Source of the DNA: Nitrospirota bacterium
GTDB taxonomy: Bacteria; Nitrospirota; Thermodesulfovibrionia; Thermodesulfovibrionales; UBA1546
NCBI GenBank assembly: GCA_009773185.1
Contig: WPIF01000009.1
Span: forward strand, 35,307 to 99,306
DNA: 64,000 bases
Reading direction: 5' to 3'
Below are positions 1-6,789 of the stretch, one piece after another (the stretch's first letter is position 1; every line of letters begins with the position of its first letter). The notes under the pieces are model-generated. The model saw only the letters and a list, made by a program, of their open reading frames with translations, had not been told where the DNA came from and ran no database searches. The position numbers and the translations under genes are program-made.

Positions 1-1
1 T

Positions 2-127
2 GTTGCCCGCTTCCCGAAATCATGGGAAGAGGAAGACCCTTCAGTCAGGTGGATAATGCTCCAGTCCGCCCCAATACCTGCAACGCTGGATACCGATGCG
101 TTTTTAACCGCAACGGTTCTGCAGTAG
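2..127 (+). CDS. C-terminal fragment of an upstream phage head gene
   Basis: An open frame runs from the window edge to a TAG at 125-127 and ends in the residues DTDAFLTATVLQ. Its composition looks more protein-like than the competing frame 1, which stops at 136-138 and is rich in Cys and Asn. In Mu-like phages the gene before the gp35 homologue is the major head subunit, so this may be its C-terminus, but the fragment is too short to recognise. The ribosome binding site of the next gene (GAAGGAGG) lies just after the stop. Confidence 0.35.
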   Translation, partial: VARFPKSWEEEDPSVRWIMLQSAPIPATLDTDAFLTATVLQ

Positions 128-138
128 AAGGAGGATGA

Positions 139-459
139 ATGAGACTTAAGGCTATTCATAGGATCGAAGGTAAGGAAGTTGTAGAGCCGGGCGCGGAGTT
201 CGACTCAACGGATGAGGCCGGGAAGAGATTGATATCTCTCGGTGCGGCCATGGAGATTAAGACCCCTAAGGACGAATCCAAAACCTCGGGCGCCGGAGCA
301 TCCACTCAAAAACTTTCGGCTGAGGAAGCCATTGCCAAAATCAATGAGTGTAAGACCATTGAAGAGGTGAAGGTATTCTTCAAGGGTGAAGAGCGGGTGA
401 CCGTGGTTGAGGCAGCCAGGGCAAAGATTAAGATGCTCAAGGATGCGGAGAAAAAATAA
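139..459 (+). CDS. Mu gp35-like head/tail-joining region protein
   Basis: This 106-residue protein begins with a small domain (residues 1-40, MRLKAIHRIEGKEVVEPG onwards) typical of Mu-like gp35/FluMu proteins. A low-complexity Ser/Thr/Gly linker (45-58) follows, then a helical C-terminal segment (60-106) containing FFKGEERVTVVEAA. AAGGAGG lies 5 bases before the ATG. The stop codon overlaps the start of the DUF1320 gene by one base, so the two are translationally coupled. Position between the head gene and gp36 supports the assignment; the exact role of the family is not well established. Confidence 0.6.
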   Translation: MRLKAIHRIEGKEVVEPGAEFDSTDEAGKRLISLGAAMEIKTPKDESKTSGAGASTQKLSAEEAIAKINECKTIEEVKVFFKGEERVTVVEAARAKIKMLKDAEKK

Positions 460-896
460 TGCCCTACTGTGCGCTTGCAGATATTATTGACCAGGTGCCG
501 GAGCAGAAGGTCATCGAGCTTACGGACGATGAGAATACCGGTCAGGTCAATACATCGCGCGTGGATAAGGCCATCGCAACAGCAGGCAGTATCATTGACG
601 GATATCTGAGGGGAAGGTATACCCTTCCCCTCTCAACCGTGCCTGAGCTTATTAAAACAATCTCCATTGACATCTCGGTCTTCAAGCTCTACGAGCGCAG
701 GCGCGAGATGGATATGCCTGAGTCCCTGACTAATCGTTATAAGAACGCTGTGAAGCTTTTAGAGCAGATACAGAAGGGGCTTATCTCCCTCGGCATAGAG
801 GCCGAGGCGTCTGCAGCAGGATCAGCCGGGAGTTATAAGACAAACAAGACGGCGGACGACAGGGAATTTACGAAAGAGAAGTTGAAGACGTTTTAG
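459..896 (+). CDS. DUF1320 family protein (Mu gp36-like)
   Basis: This 145-residue protein has the characteristic N-terminus of the Mu gp36 family: MPYCALADIIDQVPEQ, an acidic stretch with ELTDDENTG, and then IDGYLRGRYTLPL near residue 50. The family is thought to act in head-tail joining, as part of or next to the neck. The C-terminal 30 residues are charged and probably flexible. Gene order gp35-gp36 and the overlapping start match Mu-like prophages. The next gene follows after an AGGAGG site at 895-900. Confidence 0.75.
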   Translation: MPYCALADIIDQVPEQKVIELTDDENTGQVNTSRVDKAIATAGSIIDGYLRGRYTLPLSTVPELIKTISIDISVFKLYERRREMDMPESLTNRYKNAVKLLEQIQKGLISLGIEAEASAAGSAGSYKTNKTADDREFTKEKLKTF

Positions 897-905
897 GAGG
901 GTTTT

Positions 906-1172
906 ATGACAGGACTAAAAAAATACATTATACGGTTTGGTGGGCTGAGCGTTGTATCTATGATTCTATTGACGGTGCTCGCGGGGCTCCTGAGCGATAA
1001 GGTCAGAATGGTGCTGTTAGGATTCGGCATCGCAGAGTTAATCTGGGCGCTCTGGTTTAAACCTATATTCGGAAAAGTGGAGGCTTTAGAGGATGCAAAA
1101 CTTATTGCGGTGCTCCTTTTCAGGGGCATTCTTATTGCTGCTATCATTCTCGGTCTTACAATCGGAATGTAG
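906..1172 (+). CDS. Small membrane protein, holin-like
   Basis: This 88-residue protein has three hydrophobic stretches: about residues 12-28, 36-52 and 66-86, the last containing LIAVLLFRGILIAAIILGLTIGM. It lies directly before a transglycosylase and spanin genes, so a role as holin or pinholin, releasing endolysin through the inner membrane, is the natural inference. No family-specific motif is recognised. Its 3' end overlaps the signal peptide region of the transglycosylase gene by 80 bases in another frame. An SD (AGGAGGG) lies just upstream. Confidence 0.55.
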   Translation: MTGLKKYIIRFGGLSVVSMILLTVLAGLLSDKVRMVLLGFGIAELIWALWFKPIFGKVEALEDAKLIAVLLFRGILIAAIILGLTIGM

Positions 1173-1704
1173 CGCGGCAGACAGATGCCTGAAGTTCTAC
1201 CGGCAGGTATATAAAGAGTCCCGGTATTTTATCGGCGCGGACGCGCCTGCTCATTACTTCATGGGGCAGGTAGATCAGGAGTCGCGCTGTAGGGAAGGGA
1301 TCACTGCCTTTGATGGCGGGATGGGCCTTGGACAATTTATGCCGGATACCGCCGCATGGATGCAGGCGAGGGAGGCTGCACTTAAGGAATTCGGCATTGA
1401 CCCTCAGCCTTATAATCCCAGGTGGGCGATAAGGGCCTTGATCCTCTATGACCGCTATCTCTACAAGGAAGCTCCCTGTGAAGGATGGTATTTTGCATTT
1501 CGTGCATATAACGGCGGGATGGGGAATTTGAGCAAAGAGATAAGGCTTGCAAACTCATGCATCGAAAAAGATATCGAGAGGAGATGTAAAAGGCGTGTGC
1601 TCAGACTTAAAAGCGGCGCATTATTGGATATGTGCAAAGTCAATATTGAGTATCCGTATCTGATATTTCAAAAAGCGGAGAAATACAAGAGGGGAATGAA
1701 CTGA
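1093..1704 (+). CDS. Secreted lytic transglycosylase (phage endolysin)
   Basis: This 203-residue protein has a signal peptide (residues 1-28, hydrophobic FLLLLSFSVL, Ala-X-Ala-like end ECSAA). A lysozyme-like SLT domain follows. The likely catalytic glutamate is E63 in QVDQESRC, followed by the family motif GMGLGQFMP (77-85) and AYNGG downstream. It would cleave glycan strands with anhydro-sugar formation during lysis. The signal peptide implies Sec export, as in SAR or exported endolysins, so the neighbouring holin may act as a pinholin. The ATG at 1093 lies inside the preceding holin-like gene; GGAGG lies upstream at moderate spacing. Confidence 0.8.
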   Translation: MQNLLRCSFSGAFLLLLSFSVLQSECSAADRCLKFYRQVYKESRYFIGADAPAHYFMGQVDQESRCREGITAFDGGMGLGQFMPDTAAWMQAREAALKEFGIDPQPYNPRWAIRALILYDRYLYKEAPCEGWYFAFRAYNGGMGNLSKEIRLANSCIEKDIERRCKRRVLRLKSGALLDMCKVNIEYPYLIFQKAEKYKRGMN

Positions 1705-1709
1705 CCGCG

Positions 1710-1871
1710 ATGGAACGAATCAATATAGATAAATTCTACAGGTGGGCAGCCGAGGGATTAAAGAACCCTAAGGTATGCCACGTTGATGGAGAGAGTTGTA
1801 AGGCGAGATATGCGCTAACAAAATGCAAAGAATGTTTTTTAAAGGCGACCTCTAAGGGGGCAGCGAAATGA
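1710..1871 (+). CDS. Small cysteine-containing phage protein, 53 residues
   Basis: An ATG at 1710 opens a 53-codon frame starting MERINIDKFYRWAAEGLKNP and ending TSKGAAK. Its TGA overlaps the ATG of the spanin gene (ATGA), which supports real translation. Four cysteines (C23, C30, C39, C42, the last two as CKEC) could bind a metal. The gene fills the otherwise empty space between the endolysin and the i-spanin. I do not recognise the family; placement in the lysis cassette suggests a lysis accessory or regulatory role, but that is only context. Confidence 0.55.
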   Translation: MERINIDKFYRWAAEGLKNPKVCHVDGESCKARYALTKCKECFLKATSKGAAK

Positions 1872-2290
1872 TACCCTGGGCAGAGATAGCAAAGCTTTTG
1901 TGGAAGAACAAAACATCTATAGGTCTTATATGCCTTATAGGACTTATTTGGTACCAACATAACCAGATTGAGACCCTCAAGCTCTCAGTTGAAAAAGAGC
2001 ATGAAAAAGTCCTGACTGAAAGAGTAGAGAATAAAAAAATAAAAGCCTCGATACAAGTCCAGAATGACGCCATCGAGCAGTGGCAAAAAGAAGGCGAGAA
2101 ACAAAAAGAGAGAGTTAAAGAGACAAACAGGCGGATTGGTGAGCTATCCGCTGCTTACCAGAAAGAGATAGACGCTCTGAAAAACAGCAGCGTCATAGTG
2201 CAGGAAATAACCCTGCCATGTAACGCGATAAGAAAGGATGGCAGTCAGTGGATGCAGGAAGAATGGCAAAAGCTATTTTTGCAGCAATAG
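1868..2290 (+). CDS. Rz-like inner-membrane spanin
   Basis: This 140-residue protein has a short N-terminal cytoplasmic stretch and one transmembrane segment (about residues 14-28, containing TSIGLICLIGLIWY). A long charged coiled coil (about 35-115) follows, rich in Lys, Glu and Gln. That is the architecture of i-spanins, which join the inner and outer membranes and cause their fusion in the last step of lysis. The outer-membrane partner gene starts inside its 3' end, as in the classical Rz/Rz1 arrangement. There is a start overlap (ATGA) with the 53-residue protein upstream. Confidence 0.75.
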   Translation: MIPWAEIAKLLWKNKTSIGLICLIGLIWYQHNQIETLKLSVEKEHEKVLTERVENKKIKASIQVQNDAIEQWQKEGEKQKERVKETNRRIGELSAAYQKEIDALKNSSVIVQEITLPCNAIRKDGSQWMQEEWQKLFLQQ

Positions 2291-2571
2291 GTCTTATAGG
2301 ATTTATGGGACTTATGGCCTGCACTCCTGAGGTGCGGCATGAGCCAGTCGAGGTAAAAGTGCCTGTGGCTGTGCAATGTCCGGAGCCGCCTGTAATCGAA
2401 AGGCCCGTGCTGCCGGTTGAGTATGTGCATTACCTCTCCCCTGCGGATGAAAAGGGAATCGGCTGCATGGACGAGAGTAGCTTTAAAAATTTAATGGAGA
2501 TGATCATGAGGCAAAACCTCTATATCAAAAAATTAGAAGAAAGCCTGAAGGCGTATATGAGGGGCAACTGA
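2248..2571 (+). CDS. Rz1-like outer-membrane lipoprotein spanin
   Basis: This 107-residue lipoprotein precursor has a hydrophobic signal (residues 7-24) ending in the lipobox GLMAC, with lipidated Cys at residue 25. A Pro-rich stretch follows (CPEPPVIERPVLPVEY), typical of o-spanins. The first 43 bases overlap the 3' end of the i-spanin gene in another frame. A second ATG six codons in (2263) is an alternative start. At 107 residues it is longer than lambda Rz1; the C-terminal helix (residues 75-107) is extra. Confidence 0.75.
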   Translation: MDAGRMAKAIFAAIGLIGFMGLMACTPEVRHEPVEVKVPVAVQCPEPPVIERPVLPVEYVHYLSPADEKGIGCMDESSFKNLMEMIMRQNLYIKKLEESLKAYMRGN

Positions 2572-2572
2572 T

Positions 2573-2938
2573 ATGTTGGAGCTGATAGATACCACCACAG
2601 GCATGTCAATAGGCTCGCAGCAGTTTGTCAAAGGCGAGACTAAAACGATAAGCCTCCAGTTAAAGGAAAACGGCATTGCAAAAAATATTACCGGATACAC
2701 TTTTAAATTTGCCGGAAAGGCAAAACACAGCGATACAGCTTACAAGATACCAGTGATAAACGGCGCTATTACCGATGCTGCGAACGGCAAGTTTTCATTT
2801 ACGATAAATGCCGCCGATGTCGCCGCAGTCTTTAGTGGAGTTTTTGAAATCGCAATGTATGATGCCTTGCTTAAAAAAACAGTGTTAACGCCGCCGCGAG
2901 GAACGCCTGTTACGGTGCACGAGGACATAATTGATTGA
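2573..2938 (+). CDS. Phage structural protein with Ig-like/BppU-type fold, unrecognised
   Basis: This 121-residue protein is beta-rich with alternating polar and hydrophobic strands: FVKGETKTISLQLKENG, then YTFKFAGKAKH, then GKFSFTINAADV and FSGVFEIAMYDA. The pattern resembles the small immunoglobulin-like domains at the N-terminus of phage baseplate or receptor-binding proteins. No exact family is named. It sits between the spanins and gp37, overlaps the next gene by 8 bases, and shares the operon orientation, so a virion or tail-completion role is plausible. Confidence 0.5.
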   Translation: MLELIDTTTGMSIGSQQFVKGETKTISLQLKENGIAKNITGYTFKFAGKAKHSDTAYKIPVINGAITDAANGKFSFTINAADVAAVFSGVFEIAMYDALLKKTVLTPPRGTPVTVHEDIID

Positions 2939-3473
2939 GATGAACGAGCTAAGGATGTATTCCAACATTGAGAAGGCTGTAGAGACGAGGATAGAGTCAA
3001 AACTGGAATCCGTGCGGGATGTAAAAATCCAGAAGGGCCCAAAGAATAATCTCCTTAATCCCGGAGTCTTTGTCTCTGTGGAAGAGGGAGTGTTCGAAGC
3101 GGTAGGCCGGGGATGGAAGCAGAAGCTCGACGTCTATGTCGAGATTGAATTTGAAAACCTGCGGGATGAAGAGCAGAGGCGCGTAGGCGCATTCCTAATA
3201 CTCTCTGCGATTATTCAATACCTCTGTGGCCAGAACCTTGGCCTTAATATATCTGAGTTGAAACCTTCAAAATGGCAGAACGTAACTGGAGAGGAAGATC
3301 ATAAGGCCAGTAAAACGCGCTTTCAAATCGTATTTAAAACCGCATTTAACATCGAGCCGGTCAGCGATGAGGTTGTAACCGACCTGCTTAAAGTCGGTCT
3401 TGATTATTACCTTAAGCCCGGAGATGAGACTAAAGATGCATCGGATGAGGTGACGCTCGAGGGAGGCGCATAA
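2931..3473 (+). CDS. Mu gp37-like protein (DUF1834)
   Basis: This 180-residue protein matches the gp37 family layout. It opens with a helix (NIEKAVETRIESKL), followed by a beta-rich core with VFVSVEEGVFEAV and LDVYVEIEFENL, a helix with RRVGAFLILSAIIQYLCGQ, and a C-terminal beta section ending ETKDASDEVTLEGGA. The family is part of the Mu tail-completion region between gp36 and gp38. ATG codons at 2931 and 2940 are both possible; the first overlaps the previous gene by 8 bases. The stop overlaps the next ATG by one base. Confidence 0.65.
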   Translation: MIEMNELRMYSNIEKAVETRIESKLESVRDVKIQKGPKNNLLNPGVFVSVEEGVFEAVGRGWKQKLDVYVEIEFENLRDEEQRRVGAFLILSAIIQYLCGQNLGLNISELKPSKWQNVTGEEDHKASKTRFQIVFKTAFNIEPVSDEVVTDLLKVGLDYYLKPGDETKDASDEVTLEGGA

Positions 3474-3787
3474 TGGCATGGCCTAAAGGTTTTAGCTGGA
3501 CAAAAGGACACTGGGAGGAAACAACGAATCCGGACAGCACTATCTCAAAGATGTATGTCCACACCGGGCCGTTTTTCTGGCTGCCGGTTCAGATAACAAG
3601 CAATTTCCGCATAGAGATATATGCGGGGTTCCGGCCCACTCCGACATGGGGCGTGGGCTACGGCAATGAGGGTGACGGTAAGGTATTCACAAAGATAGGG
3701 CAGTGGATGAAAAACAAAGGCTGGGGGAATCTCGGCTTTGCATTCAGATTTAAAAAAGCCCCGATATTATCGGGGCAAGGAGGATAA
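3473..3787 (+). CDS. Hypothetical Trp/Gly-rich phage protein
   Basis: This 104-residue protein is rich in aromatic residues and glycine (GFSWTKGHWEETT, PFFWLPVQITSNFRIEIYAGF, GWGNLGFAFRFKKA) and is predicted to be all-beta. I do not recognise a family. The one-base overlap with gp37 (ATAATGG) shows translational coupling. Its last codons contain a perfect hairpin (3758-3776) immediately before the ribosome binding site of gp38. A virion role is inferred only from operon position. Confidence 0.5.
   Translation: MAWPKGFSWTKGHWEETTNPDSTISKMYVHTGPFFWLPVQITSNFRIEIYAGFRPTPTWGVGYGNEGDGKVFTKIGQWMKNKGWGNLGFAFRFKKAPILSGQGG
3758..3776. repeat. Short perfect palindrome before gp38 RBS
   Basis: Two 9-base arms, GCCCCGATA and TATCGGGGC, are separated by one base. 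It lies inside the last codons of the preceding gene and ends right at the AAGGAGG of the gp38-like gene. There is no T-run, so it is not a standard terminator. A similar ATCGGGA hairpin is present inside the dispersed element at 50.9 kb. Confidence 0.6.
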
Positions 3788-3791
3788 AGAT

Positions 3792-4016
3792 ATGAAAGTT
3801 TTAGCAGCGAAAGGGCTTAAATGCCCGATGGAAGGGAAGCCCCGCACTTATATCCCGGACAGCGGGGAGCCGGTTGAAGTGTCGGATGGTTCGACATATT
3901 ACAGGAGATTGATTGCTGACGGGTCGCTGGTTTTAGAAGCGCAGGATAGCAGCAGCGCAATAGAGCAGAAGTCAGAGCAGAAGCCGACAGAAAAAGATAA
4001 GGGAGGTAGAAAATAA
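3792..4016 (+). CDS. DUF2635 family protein (Mu gp38-like)
   Basis: This 74-residue protein starts MKVLAAKGLKCPMEGKP. It has the family pattern of a short beta domain with YIPDSGEPVEVSDGSTYYRRLIADGSL, the conserved RR-x-x-x-DG segment lying near residue 40. The ATG at 3792 is preferred over an upstream in-frame ATG (3738) because AAGGAGG lies 9 bases before it and family members start here. The C-terminus is low-complexity Glu/Lys/Ser. It sits directly before the tail sheath gene and overlaps its ATG by one base, as in Mu. Confidence 0.7.
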   Translation: MKVLAAKGLKCPMEGKPRTYIPDSGEPVEVSDGSTYYRRLIADGSLVLEAQDSSSAIEQKSEQKPTEKDKGGRK

Positions 4017-5731
4017 TGGTTGACTTCAATGAAATTCCATCTAATATCAGAATTCCTGGAGTATATGCTGAATTAGATAAATCTAATGCGAGCAACACGC
4101 TCCCTCAGGAATTACAAAGCATGCTCGTTATCGCTCAGAGACTCAAATCTATGATTTGTCCCGCCATTTTTCAGGGCGGCACTCTCAATAATATGACGAG
4201 CGGCGGTGCATATACGGGTGCCGCCGTTAAGAACTTTAGAGTGAAGGTATCTACCGCAGCGGCCACGGATAAGTTTAAGTGGTCAACGGACGGCGGCAAT
4301 ACGTGGTCTGCTGAGATCAGTGTCACCGGAGCAGCCCAGGCACTAAGCGATGGTGTTACCGTTACATTTGCAGCCATAACGGGACATGCGGTCAATGACG
4401 AATGGCGGTTCTCCGCATATCCGGAACCCTCAATAGCCCAAAAAATTGCAACGAAAGTTTACTCTGACGCAGAGGCTGCCAAATACGCTGGCTATGGATC
4501 AAAAATACATCTTATGATCAGGGCCGCAATAAAGGCATATGAATATCTCGATCTGACAATTGTCAGTCTTGATGACGCAGCCGCCAGTGTCGCAGCTACA
4601 GGCATGATAACATTCACCGGCAATGCGGCGTCATCAGGAGTTTTGAGTTTGTATATTGCGAGCAAGCAGGTGAAAATATTGATATCAAAAGACGACACAC
4701 CTTCGGAAATGGCAACTCTTTTATGTAATGAGATATCCATGATGCCTGATCTCCCTGTTGTTGCGTCGAACCTTGCAGGCGTAGTAACGCTCAAGGCGAA
4801 AAACAAGGGCATAGTCGGAAATTCAATTGGACTTGGTTATGACATTGCGGGTGCAGCAGGAGTGGCAGTCGCAATCGTTGAAATGGCAAACGGTTTAGGC
4901 AGTCCCGACATTCAGGATGCTCTTACTATTGTAGCGGGCAAAAGATATCACATATATGTGAGTCAATTCAATGATGCGGATTCTCGCACTAAGTTGCGTG
5001 ATCATTTGACATTTGTATCTAATGCTGTTGAGCAGCGGCCGGGAGTGGGTGTATTCGGGTTGAATGGTTCGCTCGCCGAGGCTACAACTCTGGCTGCCGG
5101 CGAAACTAATGAAATCCGTCTCCAATGTGCATGGCTCAGATATACATCCGAGACCAAACGGAAGTACATGCCCTGTGAAATCGCAGCGGCCAAGGCCGCA
5201 ATTACGGCGTTTGCGCATTCAGTCAAGGTCGGTAACTCCGAAACGGATCTCGAAGTTAGGGGTGTTCCATTGCCTGCAATAGCCGACAGATTAACAACGA
5301 CGGAAAAACAGACTTGCCTCTATAATGGCGTTTCTTATCTGTATGTTGGCAAGGGTGAACGCCTGCTGGTCGGGAGATCTATTACAACTTACGTATCTGA
5401 TGCCAATGGCGCGCTTGATCCTGCATTCCTTGACGTTGGTGTGATGGTCACTACCGATTACTGTCGCGCAGCATGGGTTGATGATGTTAAGCGCAAATTC
5501 CAGAGGCAGAAAAAATCCGCACGCACAAAAACCCGCCTCCGCAGCGCCATCATAGCAAAAGCCTATCAGCTTCAGGAATACGAGTTAATACAAGATGTTG
5601 ATAAACATAAGAATGGGATCATCGTGTCGGACAATCTTACTGATGCGACCCGGCTCGATGTTGAAATTCCGACGGCGATAATTCCGGGGCTTGAAATTAT
5701 CGGTATGAAGATAAAAATCTTAGTCTACTAA
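4016..5731 (+). CDS. Contractile tail sheath protein (Mu gpL-like)
   Basis: This 571-residue protein starts with the sheath hallmark IRIPGVYAELDKSNA. It has the conserved C-terminal half: ITAFAHSVKVGNSETDLEVRG, then YLYVGKGERLLVGRSITTY, and a C-terminus with the NLTDATRLDVEIPTAIIPG region. It polymerises around the tail tube and contracts during infection. It is longer than Mu gpL, owing to a beta-rich insertion at about residues 55-145 (GGNTWSAEISVTGAA, VNDEWRFSAYPEP), probably displayed on the tail surface. The gene follows gp38 directly and is separated from the tube gene by a palindromic repeat. Confidence 0.85.
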   Translation: MVDFNEIPSNIRIPGVYAELDKSNASNTLPQELQSMLVIAQRLKSMICPAIFQGGTLNNMTSGGAYTGAAVKNFRVKVSTAAATDKFKWSTDGGNTWSAEISVTGAAQALSDGVTVTFAAITGHAVNDEWRFSAYPEPSIAQKIATKVYSDAEAAKYAGYGSKIHLMIRAAIKAYEYLDLTIVSLDDAAASVAATGMITFTGNAASSGVLSLYIASKQVKILISKDDTPSEMATLLCNEISMMPDLPVVASNLAGVVTLKAKNKGIVGNSIGLGYDIAGAAGVAVAIVEMANGLGSPDIQDALTIVAGKRYHIYVSQFNDADSRTKLRDHLTFVSNAVEQRPGVGVFGLNGSLAEATTLAAGETNEIRLQCAWLRYTSETKRKYMPCEIAAAKAAITAFAHSVKVGNSETDLEVRGVPLPAIADRLTTTEKQTCLYNGVSYLYVGKGERLLVGRSITTYVSDANGALDPAFLDVGVMVTTDYCRAAWVDDVKRKFQRQKKSARTKTRLRSAIIAKAYQLQEYELIQDVDKHKNGIIVSDNLTDATRLDVEIPTAIIPGLEIIGMKIKILVY

Positions 5732-5735
5732 AAAA

Positions 5736-5785
5736 ATACCTCCCCAGTCCCCTCCTTGCCAAGGAGGGGATTTAGGGGCGGTTAT
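5736..5785. repeat. Palindromic element (CCCCTC family), copy 1
   Basis: A perfect inner hairpin, CCCCTCCTT-gcc-AAGGAGGGG, is enclosed by weaker outer arms (ATACCTCCCC and GGGGCGGTTAT). It lies between the sheath stop and the tube ribosome binding site. Related copies are at 6733-6789, 57127-57203 and 57370-57441; all share outer arms starting ATAAC or ATACC and a C-rich/G-rich inner hairpin. Confidence 0.75.
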
Positions 5786-5796
5786 AAGGAGGATTT

Positions 5797-6153
5797 ATGG
5801 AATATGTCTCGAAAGCAACACTCGAAGTAAACGGGCAGCTCGTTGACGATATCAATTCCGTTACGGAAAAAAAGGTTGAAGTGAGAAAGGCCATCAAGCT
5901 CATGAATAAGACCGGCGTGGTCAAGGGCACGCCGCAGTACGGGATGCAGGTTGAATATGTTCTTCCGAAAGACGCTCCTGAATTCGACTGGGAAGAAGTC
6001 GAAAACGGCACACTCACAGTAGACAAGGAAAACGGGGTGAGGGTTACTTTCACCGGCGTTTATACGCTCGAAGTCGGAGACGCGAAATACGACGGCGAGA
6101 AAGAAACCACAAGGAACATCGAGCTTGTAGCTATGGGGAGGGTTAAGGAATGA
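5797..6153 (+). CDS. Tail tube protein (Mu gpM-like)
   Basis: This 118-residue beta-rich protein belongs by context and pattern to the Mu-type tail tube family. Its N-terminal strand is VSKATLEVNGQLVDDINSV, followed by conserved TGVVKGTPQYGMQVEYVLP and a C-terminal strand pair (GVRVTFTGVYTLEVGDAKYDGE). It forms the inner tube through which DNA passes. AAGGAGG lies 7 bases before the ATG. The stop overlaps the start of the chaperone gene (ATGAG), as expected for coupled sheath-tube-chaperone expression. Confidence 0.8.
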   Translation: MEYVSKATLEVNGQLVDDINSVTEKKVEVRKAIKLMNKTGVVKGTPQYGMQVEYVLPKDAPEFDWEEVENGTLTVDKENGVRVTFTGVYTLEVGDAKYDGEKETTRNIELVAMGRVKE

Positions 6154-6665
6154 GCCTTCTGGAAAAACTCAAGGCCGGGAAGAAAAACAAAAACACGATT
6201 AAATTTCCCGGCACTGATCAGGATATTATTATCTCTGTTTTATCCGAGGCGGACATCCAGGCCGCGCACTTCGAGTCAGAGAGGCTATTTAAGAAAAACG
6301 GGATAGAGGTCTCTATGTCAACGGTTGATGCTTACGAGGCCGAGAAAACTACACAGATACTTTTCCGGGCATGCAGCGATACTGACGGGAAGCCTCTCTC
6401 AAAAACAGTGGACGAATTCCGCTCGCAGATACTGAAGGCCGAGAAGGATATCCTTGTGGATGAGTATAACTCTCTTGAACAGGAATGCTCTCCGAATCCT
6501 GAAAAGATATCCACAGAGGACATGGAAAAAATAATTGACGAGGTAAAAAAAAGACCGGAGATGATTGGGAGCGTTTCAAATATCGTTATAGCGAGAAAGC
6601 TAATAGTCTCTTTGGCCTCCCGGCTTCAGAACTCACAACAGGGCAGTGGCTCTACATCTTCGTGA
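6150..6665 (+). CDS. Tail assembly chaperone, short (G-type) product
   Basis: This 171-residue protein resembles Mu gp41 and related tail assembly chaperones. It has a short N-terminal strand region (NTIKFPGTDQDIIISVLSEADI), then helices with AEKTTQILFRACSDTDGKPL and FRSQILKAEKDILVDEYNSLEQECSPNP. It binds the tape measure protein during tail assembly. The zero-frame C-terminus after residue 134 (RPEMIGSVSNIVIARKLIVS) looks like ordinary termination of the short form. A slippery A-tract at 6545-6551 and an extended -1 frame downstream indicate a second, frameshifted product. Confidence 0.75.
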   Translation: MSLLEKLKAGKKNKNTIKFPGTDQDIIISVLSEADIQAAHFESERLFKKNGIEVSMSTVDAYEAEKTTQILFRACSDTDGKPLSKTVDEFRSQILKAEKDILVDEYNSLEQECSPNPEKISTEDMEKIIDEVKKRPEMIGSVSNIVIARKLIVSLASRLQNSQQGSGSTSS

Positions 6666-6721
6666 TGGAGATGCCCAAAGACTCAAAATCAAAGACATAC
6701 AAGGTAAGAAAGAAAAGATGA
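6150..6721 (+). CDS. Tail assembly chaperone, -1 frameshift (GT-type) product
   Basis: After codon 134 (6549-6551) a -1 shift lets translation continue from AAG at 6551 for 56 codons to TGA at 6719-6721, giving about 190 residues. The extension reads like real protein: DDWERFKYRYSEKANSLFGL, then ASELTTGQWLYIFVMEMPKD. It lacks its own start codon. Conserved Trp/Tyr residues are typical of the T half of phage G/GT chaperones. The G:GT ratio set by slippage is important for tail length and assembly in lambda-like systems. The frameshift is inferred from sequence, not demonstrated. Confidence 0.7.
6545..6551 (+). promoter_or_regulatory. Slippery heptamer for -1 ribosomal frameshifting
   Basis: The heptamer A AAA AAA is in the correct zero-frame phase (GTA AAA AAA AGA), matching the X XXY YYZ rule. 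It lies upstream of an open -1 frame encoding the T-like chaperone extension. An eighth A and a G follow. No strong downstream stem was identified by eye. Confidence 0.65.
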
Positions 6722-6732
6722 ACAGCAAGATA

Positions 6733-6789
6733 ATAACGCCCCCGCCTTCGTCACCCCCTCTTAAGTTAAGAGGGGGATGGGGGAGTTAT
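6733..6789. repeat. Palindromic element (CCCCTC family), copy 2, overlapping tape measure start
   Basis: Outer arms ATAACGCCCCC (6733-6743) and GGGGGAGTTAT (6779-6789) enclose an inner hairpin, CCCCCTCTTAA/TTAAGAGGGGG. The right outer arm contains the only SD-like sequence (GGGGGAG) and the first two bases of the tape measure ATG. Folding would therefore hide the ribosome binding site. Confidence 0.75.

Noticed and set aside
3738..3791. Longer start of the gp38-like gene
   Set aside because: The upstream ATG has no SD and lies inside the previous gene. ATG 3792 has AAGGAGG and matches the family start.
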